This document shows positions 54,570 to 63,385 of a stretch of 64,000 nt of DNA, in pieces (positions within the stretch are counted from its first letter, which is position 1; each line of letters begins with the position of its first letter). The DNA comes from Opitutales bacterium (GTDB taxonomy: Bacteria > Verrucomicrobiota > Verrucomicrobiia > Opitutales > Coraliomargaritaceae): NCBI GenBank assembly GCA_018607135.1, contig JABBCA010000082.1, positions 150,075-214,074 of the forward strand, in the 5' to 3' direction. The notes under the pieces were generated by a model. The model made no database searches and was not told the DNA's origin. It saw only the letters and a program-made list of their open reading frames with translations. A program made the translations under genes and the position numbers.

Positions 54570-56024
54570 ATGAAAATTGCCCCATCCACACCAAGTCGCC
54601 GCGATTTCCTAAAAACCTCCGCAGCATTCGGTTCCCTAACCCTGTTACCCTCCTACATTGCCTTAGGAAATAAGTCCTCCAACGGTCTTGCCCCAAGCGA
54701 AAAAGTCAATCTAGCGGTGATCGGCATAGGTAACCAAGGCGATCGCGACCGTAAGTCATTACTCGCATCTCAACTGTGTAACGTAGTGGCACTTTGCGAT
54801 ATCGACATGGAGGGCGCCCATACTCACGAATCGCGTTACACTCACAGGCTGACAAACACGCCGCCGGTTATGCCAGTCGGACAAGCGGTTCCGGAGCAAA
54901 GCGCACTGAAAGCAAAAGCATATACTGATTTCCGTAAGATGTTTGATGAAATGGCCGACGAAATCGATGCGGTGCTCATCGCCACGCCAGATCACTCACA
55001 CTTTGCTGCCACCATGCTAGCGATGTCCCTAGGCATACATGTTTACGTTGAGAAACCATTGGCGCATACCTTCGGACAGTGCGCTCGGATGATCGATCTT
55101 GCCACGCGCAGTGGTGTCGCCACACAAATGGGCAACCAAGGTCACTCGGGCGCAAATTACTTTCAATTCAAAGCTTGGCGCGAGGGAGGAATTATTAAGG
55201 ACGTCACTCGAATCACCGCTCACATGAATAGCCGACGTCGTTGGCATGGCTGGGGTCAAGATGTCACCGAATATCCTCAAGAGGCAGTGCCAAGCTACAT
55301 CAATTGGGAGTTGTGGCACGATGTGGTCGCAGTGAATCGCCCTTACAGCCCCAAAATGCATCCACAAGAGTGGCGCAGTTGGTTTGAATTTGGCAGTGGT
55401 GCCTTTGGAGATTGGGGACCGCACATTCTTGATACCTGTCATGAATTCTTGGAGCTGGGTCTACCTGAAAAAATTACCGCTGTAGAACGCGACGGTGTCA
55501 ATCCGCTCGTCTTCCCTCAGGCATCGACGATTCGTTTCGACTTTCCAGAGCGCGCAGCAGACCTACCCGCATGCGCTGTGACTTGGTATGACGGCATCAA
55601 CAATCATCCACAGATCGAAGGTGAATATACTGAAAGCGGAGCACCTGAAGCAGTAAAAAATCCGGGTAAAGTCATCTATTCGAACGAGCTCGTTTTCCAA
55701 GGAGGCTCGCACGCAAGCCCACTTAAAATTATTCCAAAGGAAAAGTATATGGAAATGCGAAAATCACTGCCACGCTTCCCCCAGAAGAACTCCAATCACT
55801 ACGCAAATTTCTTATTGGCCTGCAAGGGCGAAGAAGAGACTCGCTCCCCCTTTAAAATCGGCGGTGAACTCACCCAAGTCTTCAATCTAGGAGTGCTCGC
55901 ACAGCACTTAGGTGGCGAACTAAAATTCGACCGATCAACGAAACAGATCACCAATAATGCCATCGCTCAAGCGCTCCTCGACCCAGCTCCACGAGAGGGC
56001 TGGGAAGAATTCTATAAACTTTAA
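54570..56024 (+). CDS. Tat-exported Gfo/Idh/MocA-family oxidoreductase
   Basis: A 484-residue protein; the ATG at 54570 is preferred (54555 is possible). Its Tat signal is SRRDFLK (9-15) followed by a hydrophobic stretch to about 33. The Rossmann motif is VIGIGNQG (about 50-57) and the catalytic-type lysine is Lys162 in VEKPLAHT. The C-terminal domain has GAFGDWGPHILDTCHEFLEL, with the expected His. Compared with the enzyme at 4285 it has an insertion around residues 95-115 (TNTPPVMPVGQAVPEQS). It is the first gene of the ROK-controlled cluster. The likely job is oxidation of a glycoside, perhaps at C3, in the periplasm, feeding the DUF1080 protein 27 bp downstream. Confidence 0.87.
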   Translation: MKIAPSTPSRRDFLKTSAAFGSLTLLPSYIALGNKSSNGLAPSEKVNLAVIGIGNQGDRDRKSLLASQLCNVVALCDIDMEGAHTHESRYTHRLTNTPPVMPVGQAVPEQSALKAKAYTDFRKMFDEMADEIDAVLIATPDHSHFAATMLAMSLGIHVYVEKPLAHTFGQCARMIDLATRSGVATQMGNQGHSGANYFQFKAWREGGIIKDVTRITAHMNSRRRWHGWGQDVTEYPQEAVPSYINWELWHDVVAVNRPYSPKMHPQEWRSWFEFGSGAFGDWGPHILDTCHEFLELGLPEKITAVERDGVNPLVFPQASTIRFDFPERAADLPACAVTWYDGINNHPQIEGEYTESGAPEAVKNPGKVIYSNELVFQGGSHASPLKIIPKEKYMEMRKSLPRFPQKNSNHYANFLLACKGEEETRSPFKIGGELTQVFNLGVLAQHLGGELKFDRSTKQITNNAIAQALLDPAPREGWEEFYKL

Positions 56025-56051
56025 ACGACACTTCGCCCCATCTGTATTTAT

Positions 56052-57389
56052 ATGAAATACCTCGCCACTTTGCTCATCGCATGCGTATCGCTCTCCTCGT
56101 TCGCGTGCGCCAATAAGATCTCTTCAGATCAACAAGGTTTTGTTGATAGGTATAAAAAGCAAAAAGACATAATTCCTCCTGAAGAGGCCCTCATCAATAC
56201 GGATCGCGAACCCGAGCTGAGCCAAGGCTTCATTCACCTCTACAATGGTGAAAACCTTGACGGCTGGGTCTCACTCGGCGGCGTATGCACTTTCGAGCCA
56301 AATGGTGAAATGATCACGGGAACCTGCGTGAAAGATTCTCCAAGCACGTATTTATCTACAACCAAAACGGATTACAAAGACTTCATTTTCACAATTGAAA
56401 TGAAGTGGGAGGTTGATGGAAACAGCGGCGTGATGTTTCGCTCAGCGAGTAAACCTGGTGAACAATTTGAAAAGGTTTACGGCCCTCAAGTTGAAATGGA
56501 GGGCTTTGAGTCTCACGATGGGAAGCGCAAATGGTCGGGCGGTATCTACGGTCAAGGATATGCCGCTTGGATCTACCCTCTCTGGCTCGATGCACATGCA
56601 GAAGCACGTGCAGCCCTGAAAGCTGGAGAATGGAATCGCCTCACCATCCACGCGGAAGGTGAAACGGTGAAAACTTGGGTAAATGGTGTGCCCGCAAGCC
56701 ATTGGGTAGATGATGGATTCCTTGAGGGGTTCTTCTCCCTACAAGTGCACTCTGGTCGCAAAGGCAAAATCCACTTCCGCAACATCATGGTCAAAGAACT
56801 CAACGTAGAGCCTGAATATGAAGACCTGTTCGGGACTGGAGATTTTTCCAAATGGACCAACCCTAAGGGGGGGCCAGTCGGTAATGGATGGGTCATCGAA
56901 AACGACGTCATCTACCGTGGCGGTCTCAAACCAGGCAGTATCAACACAATCGAAAACTACAAGGATTTCGAATTGAGGTTCGACTGGAAGATTTCTGAGG
57001 CGGGCAATAGCGGTGTCAAATACCGCGCACGCGGCGGTTTGGGTCTTGAGTATCAGTTGCTCGACGATGAAAAGAATGCAGACAGTGAGCAACCTAACCA
57101 CCGAGCTGGATCACTTTACGACTTGGTCGCTGCGGCTAATAATAAGCCGCTCAATCCAGCGGGCGAATGGAACCGTGCTCGCATCATAGCCAACGGCAAC
57201 CACATTGAACATTGGCTCAACGGCGAAAAGGTAGTTGAAATCGAATACGGAACAGAGGACTGGACCGAACGCTTCGAATTAAGCAAATACAGCAAACACG
57301 AAGGCTTTGGCGAGTGGACAGGCACCATTCACCTACAAGATCACCAGAGCCCAGTCTGGTATAAGAATGTGAAAATTCGCAAACTGTAA
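56052..57389 (+). CDS. Double DUF1080 (3-keto-disaccharide hydrolase-type) protein
   Basis: A 445-residue exported protein with a signal peptide (about 1-20, possibly a lipoprotein at Cys19 though the lipobox is poor). It carries two DUF1080 jelly-roll domains of concanavalin-like fold. The first (about 54-250) has FIHLYNGENLDGWVSLGG, FIFTIEMKWEVDGNSGVMFR and GEWNRLTIHAEG. The second (about 255-445) has DLFGTGDFSKWTNPKGG, FELRFDWKISEAGNSGVKYR and GEWNRARIIANG. The family name 3-keto-disaccharide hydrolase reflects members that cleave glycosides already oxidised at C3. Next to Tat-exported Gfo/Idh oxidases it would be the cleavage step. Catalytic residues are not certain from sequence alone. 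Confidence 0.85.
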   Translation: MKYLATLLIACVSLSSFACANKISSDQQGFVDRYKKQKDIIPPEEALINTDREPELSQGFIHLYNGENLDGWVSLGGVCTFEPNGEMITGTCVKDSPSTYLSTTKTDYKDFIFTIEMKWEVDGNSGVMFRSASKPGEQFEKVYGPQVEMEGFESHDGKRKWSGGIYGQGYAAWIYPLWLDAHAEARAALKAGEWNRLTIHAEGETVKTWVNGVPASHWVDDGFLEGFFSLQVHSGRKGKIHFRNIMVKELNVEPEYEDLFGTGDFSKWTNPKGGPVGNGWVIENDVIYRGGLKPGSINTIENYKDFELRFDWKISEAGNSGVKYRARGGLGLEYQLLDDEKNADSEQPNHRAGSLYDLVAAANNKPLNPAGEWNRARIIANGNHIEHWLNGEKVVEIEYGTEDWTERFELSKYSKHEGFGEWTGTIHLQDHQSPVWYKNVKIRKL

Positions 57390-57411
57390 TTTTAATACAA
57401 ACCAGCCTAGA

Positions 57412-59034
57412 ATGAGTAACCATATCGAAGAAATTCAATCTATCCAACAACGCAGCTTTATTGGGCGCTTGGGTGGCTACGCAAAACTTACTGGTCCCGG
57501 CTGGGTGCAGGCTGCGGTCACCCTTGGAGGTGGCTCTCTGGTCGGCGCTCTTTACCTCGGTGTGATTGGCGGTTATCAATTCATGTGGCTACAGCCGCTC
57601 GCAATGTTTTGCGGAGTCATCATGCTTGCAGCCATCTCTTACGTCACGCTCTCATCCGATGAGCGACCTTTTGTCTCGGTAAAAAAGAACATCTCACCTA
57701 CTCTGGCTTGGGGCTGGTTAATCGCAACCGTAGTCGCCAATGTCGTGTTTTGCTCCGCTCAATTTGCGCTAGGGACTGATGCGGCTCAAAACAACTTGGG
57801 AGTCTTGCCTGAAACTAAGCAACCCTATGTAATCACAGCCATATTCGCGAGCGGCAGCCTCATCTTGCTTTGGCTCTCTCGCCAAGGTGGCACCGCAGCA
57901 AAGATTATCGATAACGTTCTCAAAGCACTTGTTGCAGTTGTCGTCTTGGCCTTCATGGGAGTCGTCGTCGTTCTTGGCTTTAAAGGCGCTATTGAATGGG
58001 GTGCGCTGTTCAAGGGACTCATTCCTGACTTTGGCGCACTCTTCAGACCTACAAGCACCTACTCAGATGCCATCGCAGCAACTGGCAGCAGCTCAGAATT
58101 CTGGACGAAATACATCGCTGAGAATCAGCGTAATGTGATCATTGGAGCCTTTGGGTCTGCGGTAGGTATTAACATGACTTTCCTTCTACCTTACAGCCTC
58201 AAAGCTAAGGGTTGGGGCAAGGGACACCGCCAGCTGTCTAGATTTGATCTAGCGCTCGGCCTATTCATTCCCTTCATCTTAGCGACGTCCTTTCTGGTGA
58301 TCGCAACTTCATCACAGTTTCACGCACGTGCAGATGGCGTCTACTCCGAAGCTGCTTACGTGAACGTAATTGATACAAGACTTAGTGCGACCAATTCAGA
58401 GTTCAATACTCTCACTGAAGAGAGCAAGCAAGTGCTTCGTGGAGCACTCCCACAGGCAGAAAAGAACATGGGTGTCATGCTTGCCAAGCGGAATGCCAAG
58501 GACCTAGCCAGCTCGCTCGAACCCTTTCTGGGCAAGAACGCTCAACTCATCTTTGGTATCGGTGTGCTGGCAATGGCTGTCAGCACGATGATTGTGCACA
58601 TGATGATGAATGGCTATGCGATCTCCGAAGCCTTTGGAAAACCTGGAAAGACAGGTATTTTCATGATTGGCGCCTCAATGCCCGCACTCACAGGTCTGCT
58701 CTCTCCAATTTTATGGAGTGGCCAAACCAAAACCGCCCTAGTCGTCCCGGCGGCGGTCATTGCCACCACCCTACTACCCATTGCGTATGTAATATTCATA
58801 CTACTAATGAACTCAAAAAAAGCGCTCGACTCGGAGCTGCCAAAGAACCGCATACTCATCAACATATTCATGCTTCTAGCAGCTGGAGTGGCATCTTTTG
58901 CATCGATTTGGAATCTTGTCGGCAAAGCTTCTGCAGGCGGTTCCACGGGCACTCAGGGCGTGATTGGACTCATCGTCCTACCACTCTTATTACTCATCGG
59001 CATTATCGGCTTCGTTAAACGCAACCGTGCCTAA
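57412..59034 (+). CDS. Nramp-fold (APC superfamily) transporter lacking usual metal ligands
   Basis: A 540-residue membrane protein with about 11 hydrophobic helices. Its first helix opens KLTGPGWVQAAVTLGGGSL, aligning with Nramp helix 1 at GPG. The Nramp metal-binding DPGN then reads Gly39-Gly-Gly-Ser42. Helix 6, MPH in true Nramp, reads SAVGINMTFLLPYS. These differences (eye alignment) argue against a standard Mn/Fe carrier. It lies in a sugar-oxidation cluster (22 bp after DUF1080, 22 bp before a cytosolic Gfo/Idh), so it may import a sugar, keto-sugar or sugar acid. Annotation pipelines would probably label it a divalent metal transporter. Membrane-transporter status is secure; the substrate is open. 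Confidence 0.75.
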   Translation: MSNHIEEIQSIQQRSFIGRLGGYAKLTGPGWVQAAVTLGGGSLVGALYLGVIGGYQFMWLQPLAMFCGVIMLAAISYVTLSSDERPFVSVKKNISPTLAWGWLIATVVANVVFCSAQFALGTDAAQNNLGVLPETKQPYVITAIFASGSLILLWLSRQGGTAAKIIDNVLKALVAVVVLAFMGVVVVLGFKGAIEWGALFKGLIPDFGALFRPTSTYSDAIAATGSSSEFWTKYIAENQRNVIIGAFGSAVGINMTFLLPYSLKAKGWGKGHRQLSRFDLALGLFIPFILATSFLVIATSSQFHARADGVYSEAAYVNVIDTRLSATNSEFNTLTEESKQVLRGALPQAEKNMGVMLAKRNAKDLASSLEPFLGKNAQLIFGIGVLAMAVSTMIVHMMMNGYAISEAFGKPGKTGIFMIGASMPALTGLLSPILWSGQTKTALVVPAAVIATTLLPIAYVIFILLMNSKKALDSELPKNRILINIFMLLAAGVASFASIWNLVGKASAGGSTGTQGVIGLIVLPLLLLIGIIGFVKRNRA

Positions 59035-59056
59035 ACCTTGATCAGAAACCACTCTT

Positions 59057-60100
59057 ATGAAATTTGGAATTATTGGAGCCGGCATGATCGGCGAGTTTCA
59101 CGCTAAAGCAATTCGTGCAATGTCAAACGGAACGCTTGGAGGCATTGCGGACCGAGCACCAGAACGAGCCCAGGCTTTTGCCGAAAAGTTTTCGACGACA
59201 GCCTACGCAACAGTCACTGAAATGCTTGCAGACTCAACGATCGAAGTGGTCACGATCGGCACACCTTCCGGTGCGCACTTCGATCCAGCCATGGAAGCCA
59301 TCGAAGCGGGTAAACACGTCATCATTGAAAAGCCGCTTGAAGTCACGACTAAGCGCATTGATTCAATGGTCGATGCAGCCAAGGCTCAAGGCGTCACCCT
59401 TGCAGCCGTCCTCAATCGTAGATTCCACCCGGGTATGGATGCCTTCAAAAAAGCAGCCGACGACGGCCGCTTTGGCAAACTCACCTCCGCTTCAGCTTAT
59501 GTAAAGTGGTATCGCGATCAAGCCTACTACGACTCCGCAGGCTGGCGTGGCACATGGGCCCTTGATGGCGGCGGCGCCTTAATGAATCAATCCATTCACA
59601 CCATCGACGCCCTCCTCTATCTGGCGGGTCCAGTCCAATCCGTCCAAGCAAATACGGCCTGCCTCGCGCATACTGACATCGAAGTTGAAGACATCGCAGT
59701 TGCGATTGTTGAATTTAAAAGTGGCGCTCGTGGAATCATAGAAGGCAGCACCTGCACCTGGTCAAAAGACGGGCATCCAGCTCGCGTGCAGCTTGCAGGC
59801 ACTGAAGGCTCGGTGTTCCTCGCAGATGAAGCATTCGAAATATGGGACTTCATGAACGAGACTGCAGACGATGACTCGATTCGAGCGCACTTCATGAAAG
59901 GTGCTGAATCTGGGCTCGGTGCAAACGACCCAACAGCGATCAATTTCTACCAGCACCAACGCAACTTTGAAGAAATCGTCACCGCGATTCAGGAAGGCCG
60001 CGAGCCAAGCACTTGTGCCAGCGAAGCGCGTAAGAGCGTCGAACTCATTCAAGCCATCTACAAATCTGCTCAAAACAACGGCGAGAAAGTAGAACTTTGA
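59057..60100 (+). CDS. Cytosolic Gfo/Idh/MocA-family oxidoreductase
   Basis: A 347-residue protein without signal peptide, so cytoplasmic, unlike the other three Gfo/Idh enzymes of the window. The Rossmann motif is GIIGAGMIG (4-12), the catalytic-type lysine is Lys92 in IIEKPLEVT, and the His-containing helix is GGGALMNQSIHTIDALLYL. The length and motif set are of the inositol/glucose-type dehydrogenases. It probably reduces or re-oxidises the keto-sugar that enters through the adjacent transporter. A 200-bp gap separates it from the following isomerase. Confidence 0.88.
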   Translation: MKFGIIGAGMIGEFHAKAIRAMSNGTLGGIADRAPERAQAFAEKFSTTAYATVTEMLADSTIEVVTIGTPSGAHFDPAMEAIEAGKHVIIEKPLEVTTKRIDSMVDAAKAQGVTLAAVLNRRFHPGMDAFKKAADDGRFGKLTSASAYVKWYRDQAYYDSAGWRGTWALDGGGALMNQSIHTIDALLYLAGPVQSVQANTACLAHTDIEVEDIAVAIVEFKSGARGIIEGSTCTWSKDGHPARVQLAGTEGSVFLADEAFEIWDFMNETADDDSIRAHFMKGAESGLGANDPTAINFYQHQRNFEEIVTAIQEGREPSTCASEARKSVELIQAIYKSAQNNGEKVEL

Positions 60101-60300
60101 TGTGCTATCCAAGTTTTATGTTCATTCACCATTAACCTTGGACGTTCGATACTGAACGTTCCTAGATCTTCACCAAAGAAAAAATATTCTACCCCAAAGC
60201 GTTCTACTACAATCACAAGTGAATGGCTCATCGATAGCGTCGAGCTATACGGCTAGTAGTTGGAGATAGGGAATCAGAGTATGGCAACACACACCTAAAC

Positions 60301-61173
60301 ATGATTCTAACAGGATTTACAGACGAAGCTGGACAACCACTTGAAACACAGATCAAAGCAACTCAAGCTTTGGGCTGGAAGCACCTCTCTGCGCGGAGTA
60401 TAGATGGAACCAACATTCATGACCTCTCAGAAGAAGCTTTTGAGCAGACAGTGGAGCAACTCGAAGCTGCCGACATTCAAGTCATAGAATTTGGCTCACT
60501 CATTGGCAGCTGGTCGAAAACCATCGAATCCGACTTTGAGCTTACACTTGCTGAAGTGGATCGTGCCATCCCTCGCATGCAGCGGCTTGGCACCAAAATG
60601 ATTCGCATCATGTCCTATGCACAAAAACCATGGGGTGAGAATCAACACGAAACCGAACGTTTCAGGCGACTGCGCAAAATCGTGCAGCGCTTTGCCGATT
60701 CTGGTATCCAGGCATTGCACGAAAACTGTATGAACTGGGGCGGCTTCTCTGCTCAACACACCCTAAGACTCATCGAAGAGGTGCCAGGCCTAAAACTCAT
60801 CTTTGACACGGGGAATCCAGTCTTCCAACGCGACCGCTCCAAACCAAAGCCTCAGCCCTGGCAAGATCCCATCGAATTTTACGAAACCATTAAGAAACAC
60901 ATCGCTCACGTGCATGTGAAAGATTGTTTAAACCCTCCCAATGGAAGTGACGAACCAGAGCGCTATACGCTTGCAGGCGAAGGCCAAGCGCAAGTGCCCG
61001 CGCTTCTTTCAGCACTGAAGCGAGACGGTTATCAAGGAGCAGTTGCCATTGAGCCCCATATCGCCACGGTTTTTCACGCTAAGGAAGGTGAAGCCATCGA
61101 TGCACAAGCATGCTATGACAGTTACGTAAATTATGGAAAGCACTTTGAGAAGTTGGTCTCCCAAGCCATTTAA
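60301..61173 (+). CDS. Sugar phosphate isomerase/epimerase family TIM-barrel protein
   Basis: A 290-residue cytoplasmic xylose-isomerase-like TIM barrel. Candidate metal and catalytic residues follow the family spacing: Glu141 (ALHENCMNWG), Asp169 (LIFDTGNP), His205 (HVHVKDC) and Glu251 (VAIEPHI). Starting ATG 60301 gives a clean first strand (MILTGFTDEAG). Members isomerise or epimerise keto-sugars. It resembles the gene at 3403 in fold and in genomic pairing with Gfo/Idh enzymes but the two sequences are clearly diverged. It probably completes sugar processing after the transporter. An AT-rich stretch follows. Confidence 0.78.
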   Translation: MILTGFTDEAGQPLETQIKATQALGWKHLSARSIDGTNIHDLSEEAFEQTVEQLEAADIQVIEFGSLIGSWSKTIESDFELTLAEVDRAIPRMQRLGTKMIRIMSYAQKPWGENQHETERFRRLRKIVQRFADSGIQALHENCMNWGGFSAQHTLRLIEEVPGLKLIFDTGNPVFQRDRSKPKPQPWQDPIEFYETIKKHIAHVHVKDCLNPPNGSDEPERYTLAGEGQAQVPALLSALKRDGYQGAVAIEPHIATVFHAKEGEAIDAQACYDSYVNYGKHFEKLVSQAI

Positions 61174-61422
61174 ATGACGAAATATGACAAAATATAGCTT
61201 TTTTTAAAAATATTTCGATACCTACAACCTTTAAATAAAGCAGTCAATAATTACCTAAATAATTGCAAAACAATTAGTTGAAATTAAAATTCACTCATAC
61301 TTAAATCGTTTAATGAAATTTTAAATCCATAACTGATAAATTTTATTTGTATATTTTGTGATTTATTGCATATCTAGGTTCAGTTTCAGTTTTACCCTTT
61401 AAAACGCAAAACCCACTCCATC
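61174..61422. promoter_or_regulatory. AT-rich leader region before DoxX-like gene
   Basis: The 249-bp interval is conspicuously AT-rich compared with the rest of the window, with repeated AAATAT/ATATTT tracts (for example 61203-61217 and 61348-61358). It contains several -10-like hexamers but no decisive -35, so it probably holds a promoter for the DoxX-Gfo/Idh unit. AT-rich regions of this kind can bind nucleoid proteins. No open frame or hairpin terminator was recognised in it. Confidence 0.4.
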
Positions 61423-61944
61423 ATGTCCTCAAAAGAAAACAATTGCTCCAACGACCTTGGCTTAAGCCTTGGCATGATTACGCTTCGCGTTTGGCTCGGT
61501 ATCCGCGCCATCCAAACAGGTGTTGAAAAATTCGCCGGCACAAAATCGATGGACACTGCTGTCAAGATTGATGGCGCCCCCAATGCCTACGGTCTGACAG
61601 AAACGACAACTGGCAAGGTTTATGCATTGAGCAACTACAATGGTGTTCCTGCTCCATTAATGGACAAGTTCAGCAATGAACCGCTCATTCCTAGCTGGGG
61701 ACTCAGTCTCTATGATACGATCCTCGGACCAGTGCTCATAATCCTAGGGCTGACTGTGCTTCTAGGTATCGCGACTCGTTTTTCACTTTTCTTTATGGGT
61801 CTAGTCTACACCAGCCTGACCTTCGGTTTGATTCTTATTAAACAAGACGCAGGCGTTGCTTGGCTCGGTATCCACATGATTATGGTCGTAATGGCGCTCG
61901 CGCTTGCGAAATACAACAAGTTTGCCATCCTTAAAAAGTGGTAA
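61423..61944 (+). CDS. DoxX-like membrane protein
   Basis: A 173-residue protein with four hydrophobic helices. The pattern SLGMITLRVWLGIRAIQTGV, EKFAG at the N-terminus, then LYDTILGPVLIILGLTVLLG, IATRFSLFFMGLVYTSLTFG and WLGIHMIMVVMALALAK matches the DoxX family. Its large loop between helices 1 and 2 (about 35-90) is longer than in minimal DoxX proteins. DoxX members are involved in quinone- or thiol-linked redox reactions at the membrane. Here it could pass electrons from an exported oxidoreductase to the respiratory chain, but that is speculation. It lies 19 bp ahead of the next Tat-Gfo/Idh gene, so the two are probably co-transcribed. Confidence 0.7.
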   Translation: MSSKENNCSNDLGLSLGMITLRVWLGIRAIQTGVEKFAGTKSMDTAVKIDGAPNAYGLTETTTGKVYALSNYNGVPAPLMDKFSNEPLIPSWGLSLYDTILGPVLIILGLTVLLGIATRFSLFFMGLVYTSLTFGLILIKQDAGVAWLGIHMIMVVMALALAKYNKFAILKKW

Positions 61945-61963
61945 CTCCAACCTTTCGCAAACC

Positions 61964-63346
61964 ATGAAATTTGAACTTCCAAGACTCTCCCGTAGAGAAT
62001 TCCTCTCCAAGTCAACCCTAGGTGCAGGCCTAGTTCTCGGCGCCCCTTCCATTTTAAAAGCCAAGGAGCCTGGCGCTCCTTCCGATGACATACGCGTCGG
62101 ATTCATCGGCTGTGGCAAGCAACACGAGGTGCTGTTTAACGCCATGGTAAACATACCGGGACTTCATTACGTTGCAGCTTGCGACATCATGAAGACTCGA
62201 TCCAAAGGCACTGCTGGTCGTATTTACAAGCGTTTTGGTAACAAACCGAACATGTATACCAGCGCAGAGGAAATGCTGGATAAAGAAGAACTGGATGCTG
62301 TCTTTATCTCGACGCCCGACTTCTGGCATGCGCCCCACACAGTCATGGCACTCGAAGCGGGCTGCCATGTCTACTGCGAAAAAATGATGTCTAACACCAT
62401 TGAAGGCGCGCGCAGTATGGTTGCAGCTATGGACCGCACCGGCAAACTTTGCCAAATCGGGCATCAACGTCGAAGCAATCCTCGCTACCTATTTACGCTC
62501 AATGAATTAATCCACAAGGAAAAGCTCTGCGGTCAGATCATTAATATTAACGGTCAGTGGAACCGCGCACTCAGCTCATCGCAAGATATTGTCTACGGCA
62601 AACCAGATCACTTACCCAAAGCCGACATACTTCGCGAGTTTGGCTTCAACACTGGAGCAGACAAAACACTAACTGAGGAAGAGCTTCGTCACCGATTCCT
62701 CAATTGGCGCTTTTACACTGCCCTCTCGGGTGGCCCAATCTCCGACCTTGGAGCACACCAAATTGATATATTCAATTGGTATCTGGGCGCACAACCAAAG
62801 TCTGTCATGGCATCGGGCGGCCGCAGCTACTTCAAAGGTCGTGAGCACTTTGACAACGTAATGTGTATCTTTGATTACGACACCCCAGCAGGCAGTGCGC
62901 GCGCATTCTACCAAGTATTAACCACGACAAGCTCAGGCGGCGGTTATTACGAGTCCTTTATGGGCACCGAAGGCACCATCGAAATTTCTGAGCGCGAAGC
63001 TTACACAAATATCTACAAAGAGTCTGGCGCAGACAGCGCAAAATGGGACAAAGCAGTAAGCCGTGGCCTCCTTAAGAAGGAAGCTGCTGGTCAAGCAGCT
63101 GGCGGAGCCGACGCAATTGCTTCCTACGAATCCGCTCCACCCGATAAATACGCACTGCCAGGCGGTCTTAGCAAACAGCCGCACACACCACATATTGAAA
63201 ACTTCTGCGCTGCAGTCCGCGGCGAAGCGAAACTGACTTGCGATGCACGTCATGCCCTCGAATCTGAAGCCCCTATTTACTGGGTGAATCCAGCCGCAAA
63301 CAGCAACCAAATCATCAATTTCACAGACGAGCACTTGCATGCATAA
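61964..63346 (+). CDS. Tat-exported Gfo/Idh/MocA-family oxidoreductase with EKM variant
   Basis: A 460-residue protein; the start at 61964 (MKFELPRLSRREFLSKSTLG) places the Tat motif SRREFLS at residues 9-15. An earlier ATG at 61904 would lie inside the DoxX gene. The Rossmann motif is FIGCGKQ (about 47-53). The lysine motif reads CEKM (Lys140) instead of the usual CEKP: the lysine is kept but the proline is lost. The C-terminal domain has ISDLGAHQIDIFNWYL, with the expected His. The nearest neighbours are the DoxX-like protein and a lipoprotein. It probably oxidises a sugar outside the cytoplasm and may hand electrons on through the DoxX protein. Confidence 0.87.
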   Translation: MKFELPRLSRREFLSKSTLGAGLVLGAPSILKAKEPGAPSDDIRVGFIGCGKQHEVLFNAMVNIPGLHYVAACDIMKTRSKGTAGRIYKRFGNKPNMYTSAEEMLDKEELDAVFISTPDFWHAPHTVMALEAGCHVYCEKMMSNTIEGARSMVAAMDRTGKLCQIGHQRRSNPRYLFTLNELIHKEKLCGQIININGQWNRALSSSQDIVYGKPDHLPKADILREFGFNTGADKTLTEEELRHRFLNWRFYTALSGGPISDLGAHQIDIFNWYLGAQPKSVMASGGRSYFKGREHFDNVMCIFDYDTPAGSARAFYQVLTTTSSGGGYYESFMGTEGTIEISEREAYTNIYKESGADSAKWDKAVSRGLLKKEAAGQAAGGADAIASYESAPPDKYALPGGLSKQPHTPHIENFCAAVRGEAKLTCDARHALESEAPIYWVNPAANSNQIINFTDEHLHA

Positions 63347-63385
63347 GCTCTCTACTATCTAAAAGTATATCCCAACAAACAGACT

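Noticed and set aside
62538-62550. Near copy of the palindromic element (TTAATATTAACG)
   Set aside because: It lies inside the Tat-Gfo/Idh coding sequence, where it encodes Ile-Asn-Ile-Asn, and lacks the left half of the symmetric core; probably chance.
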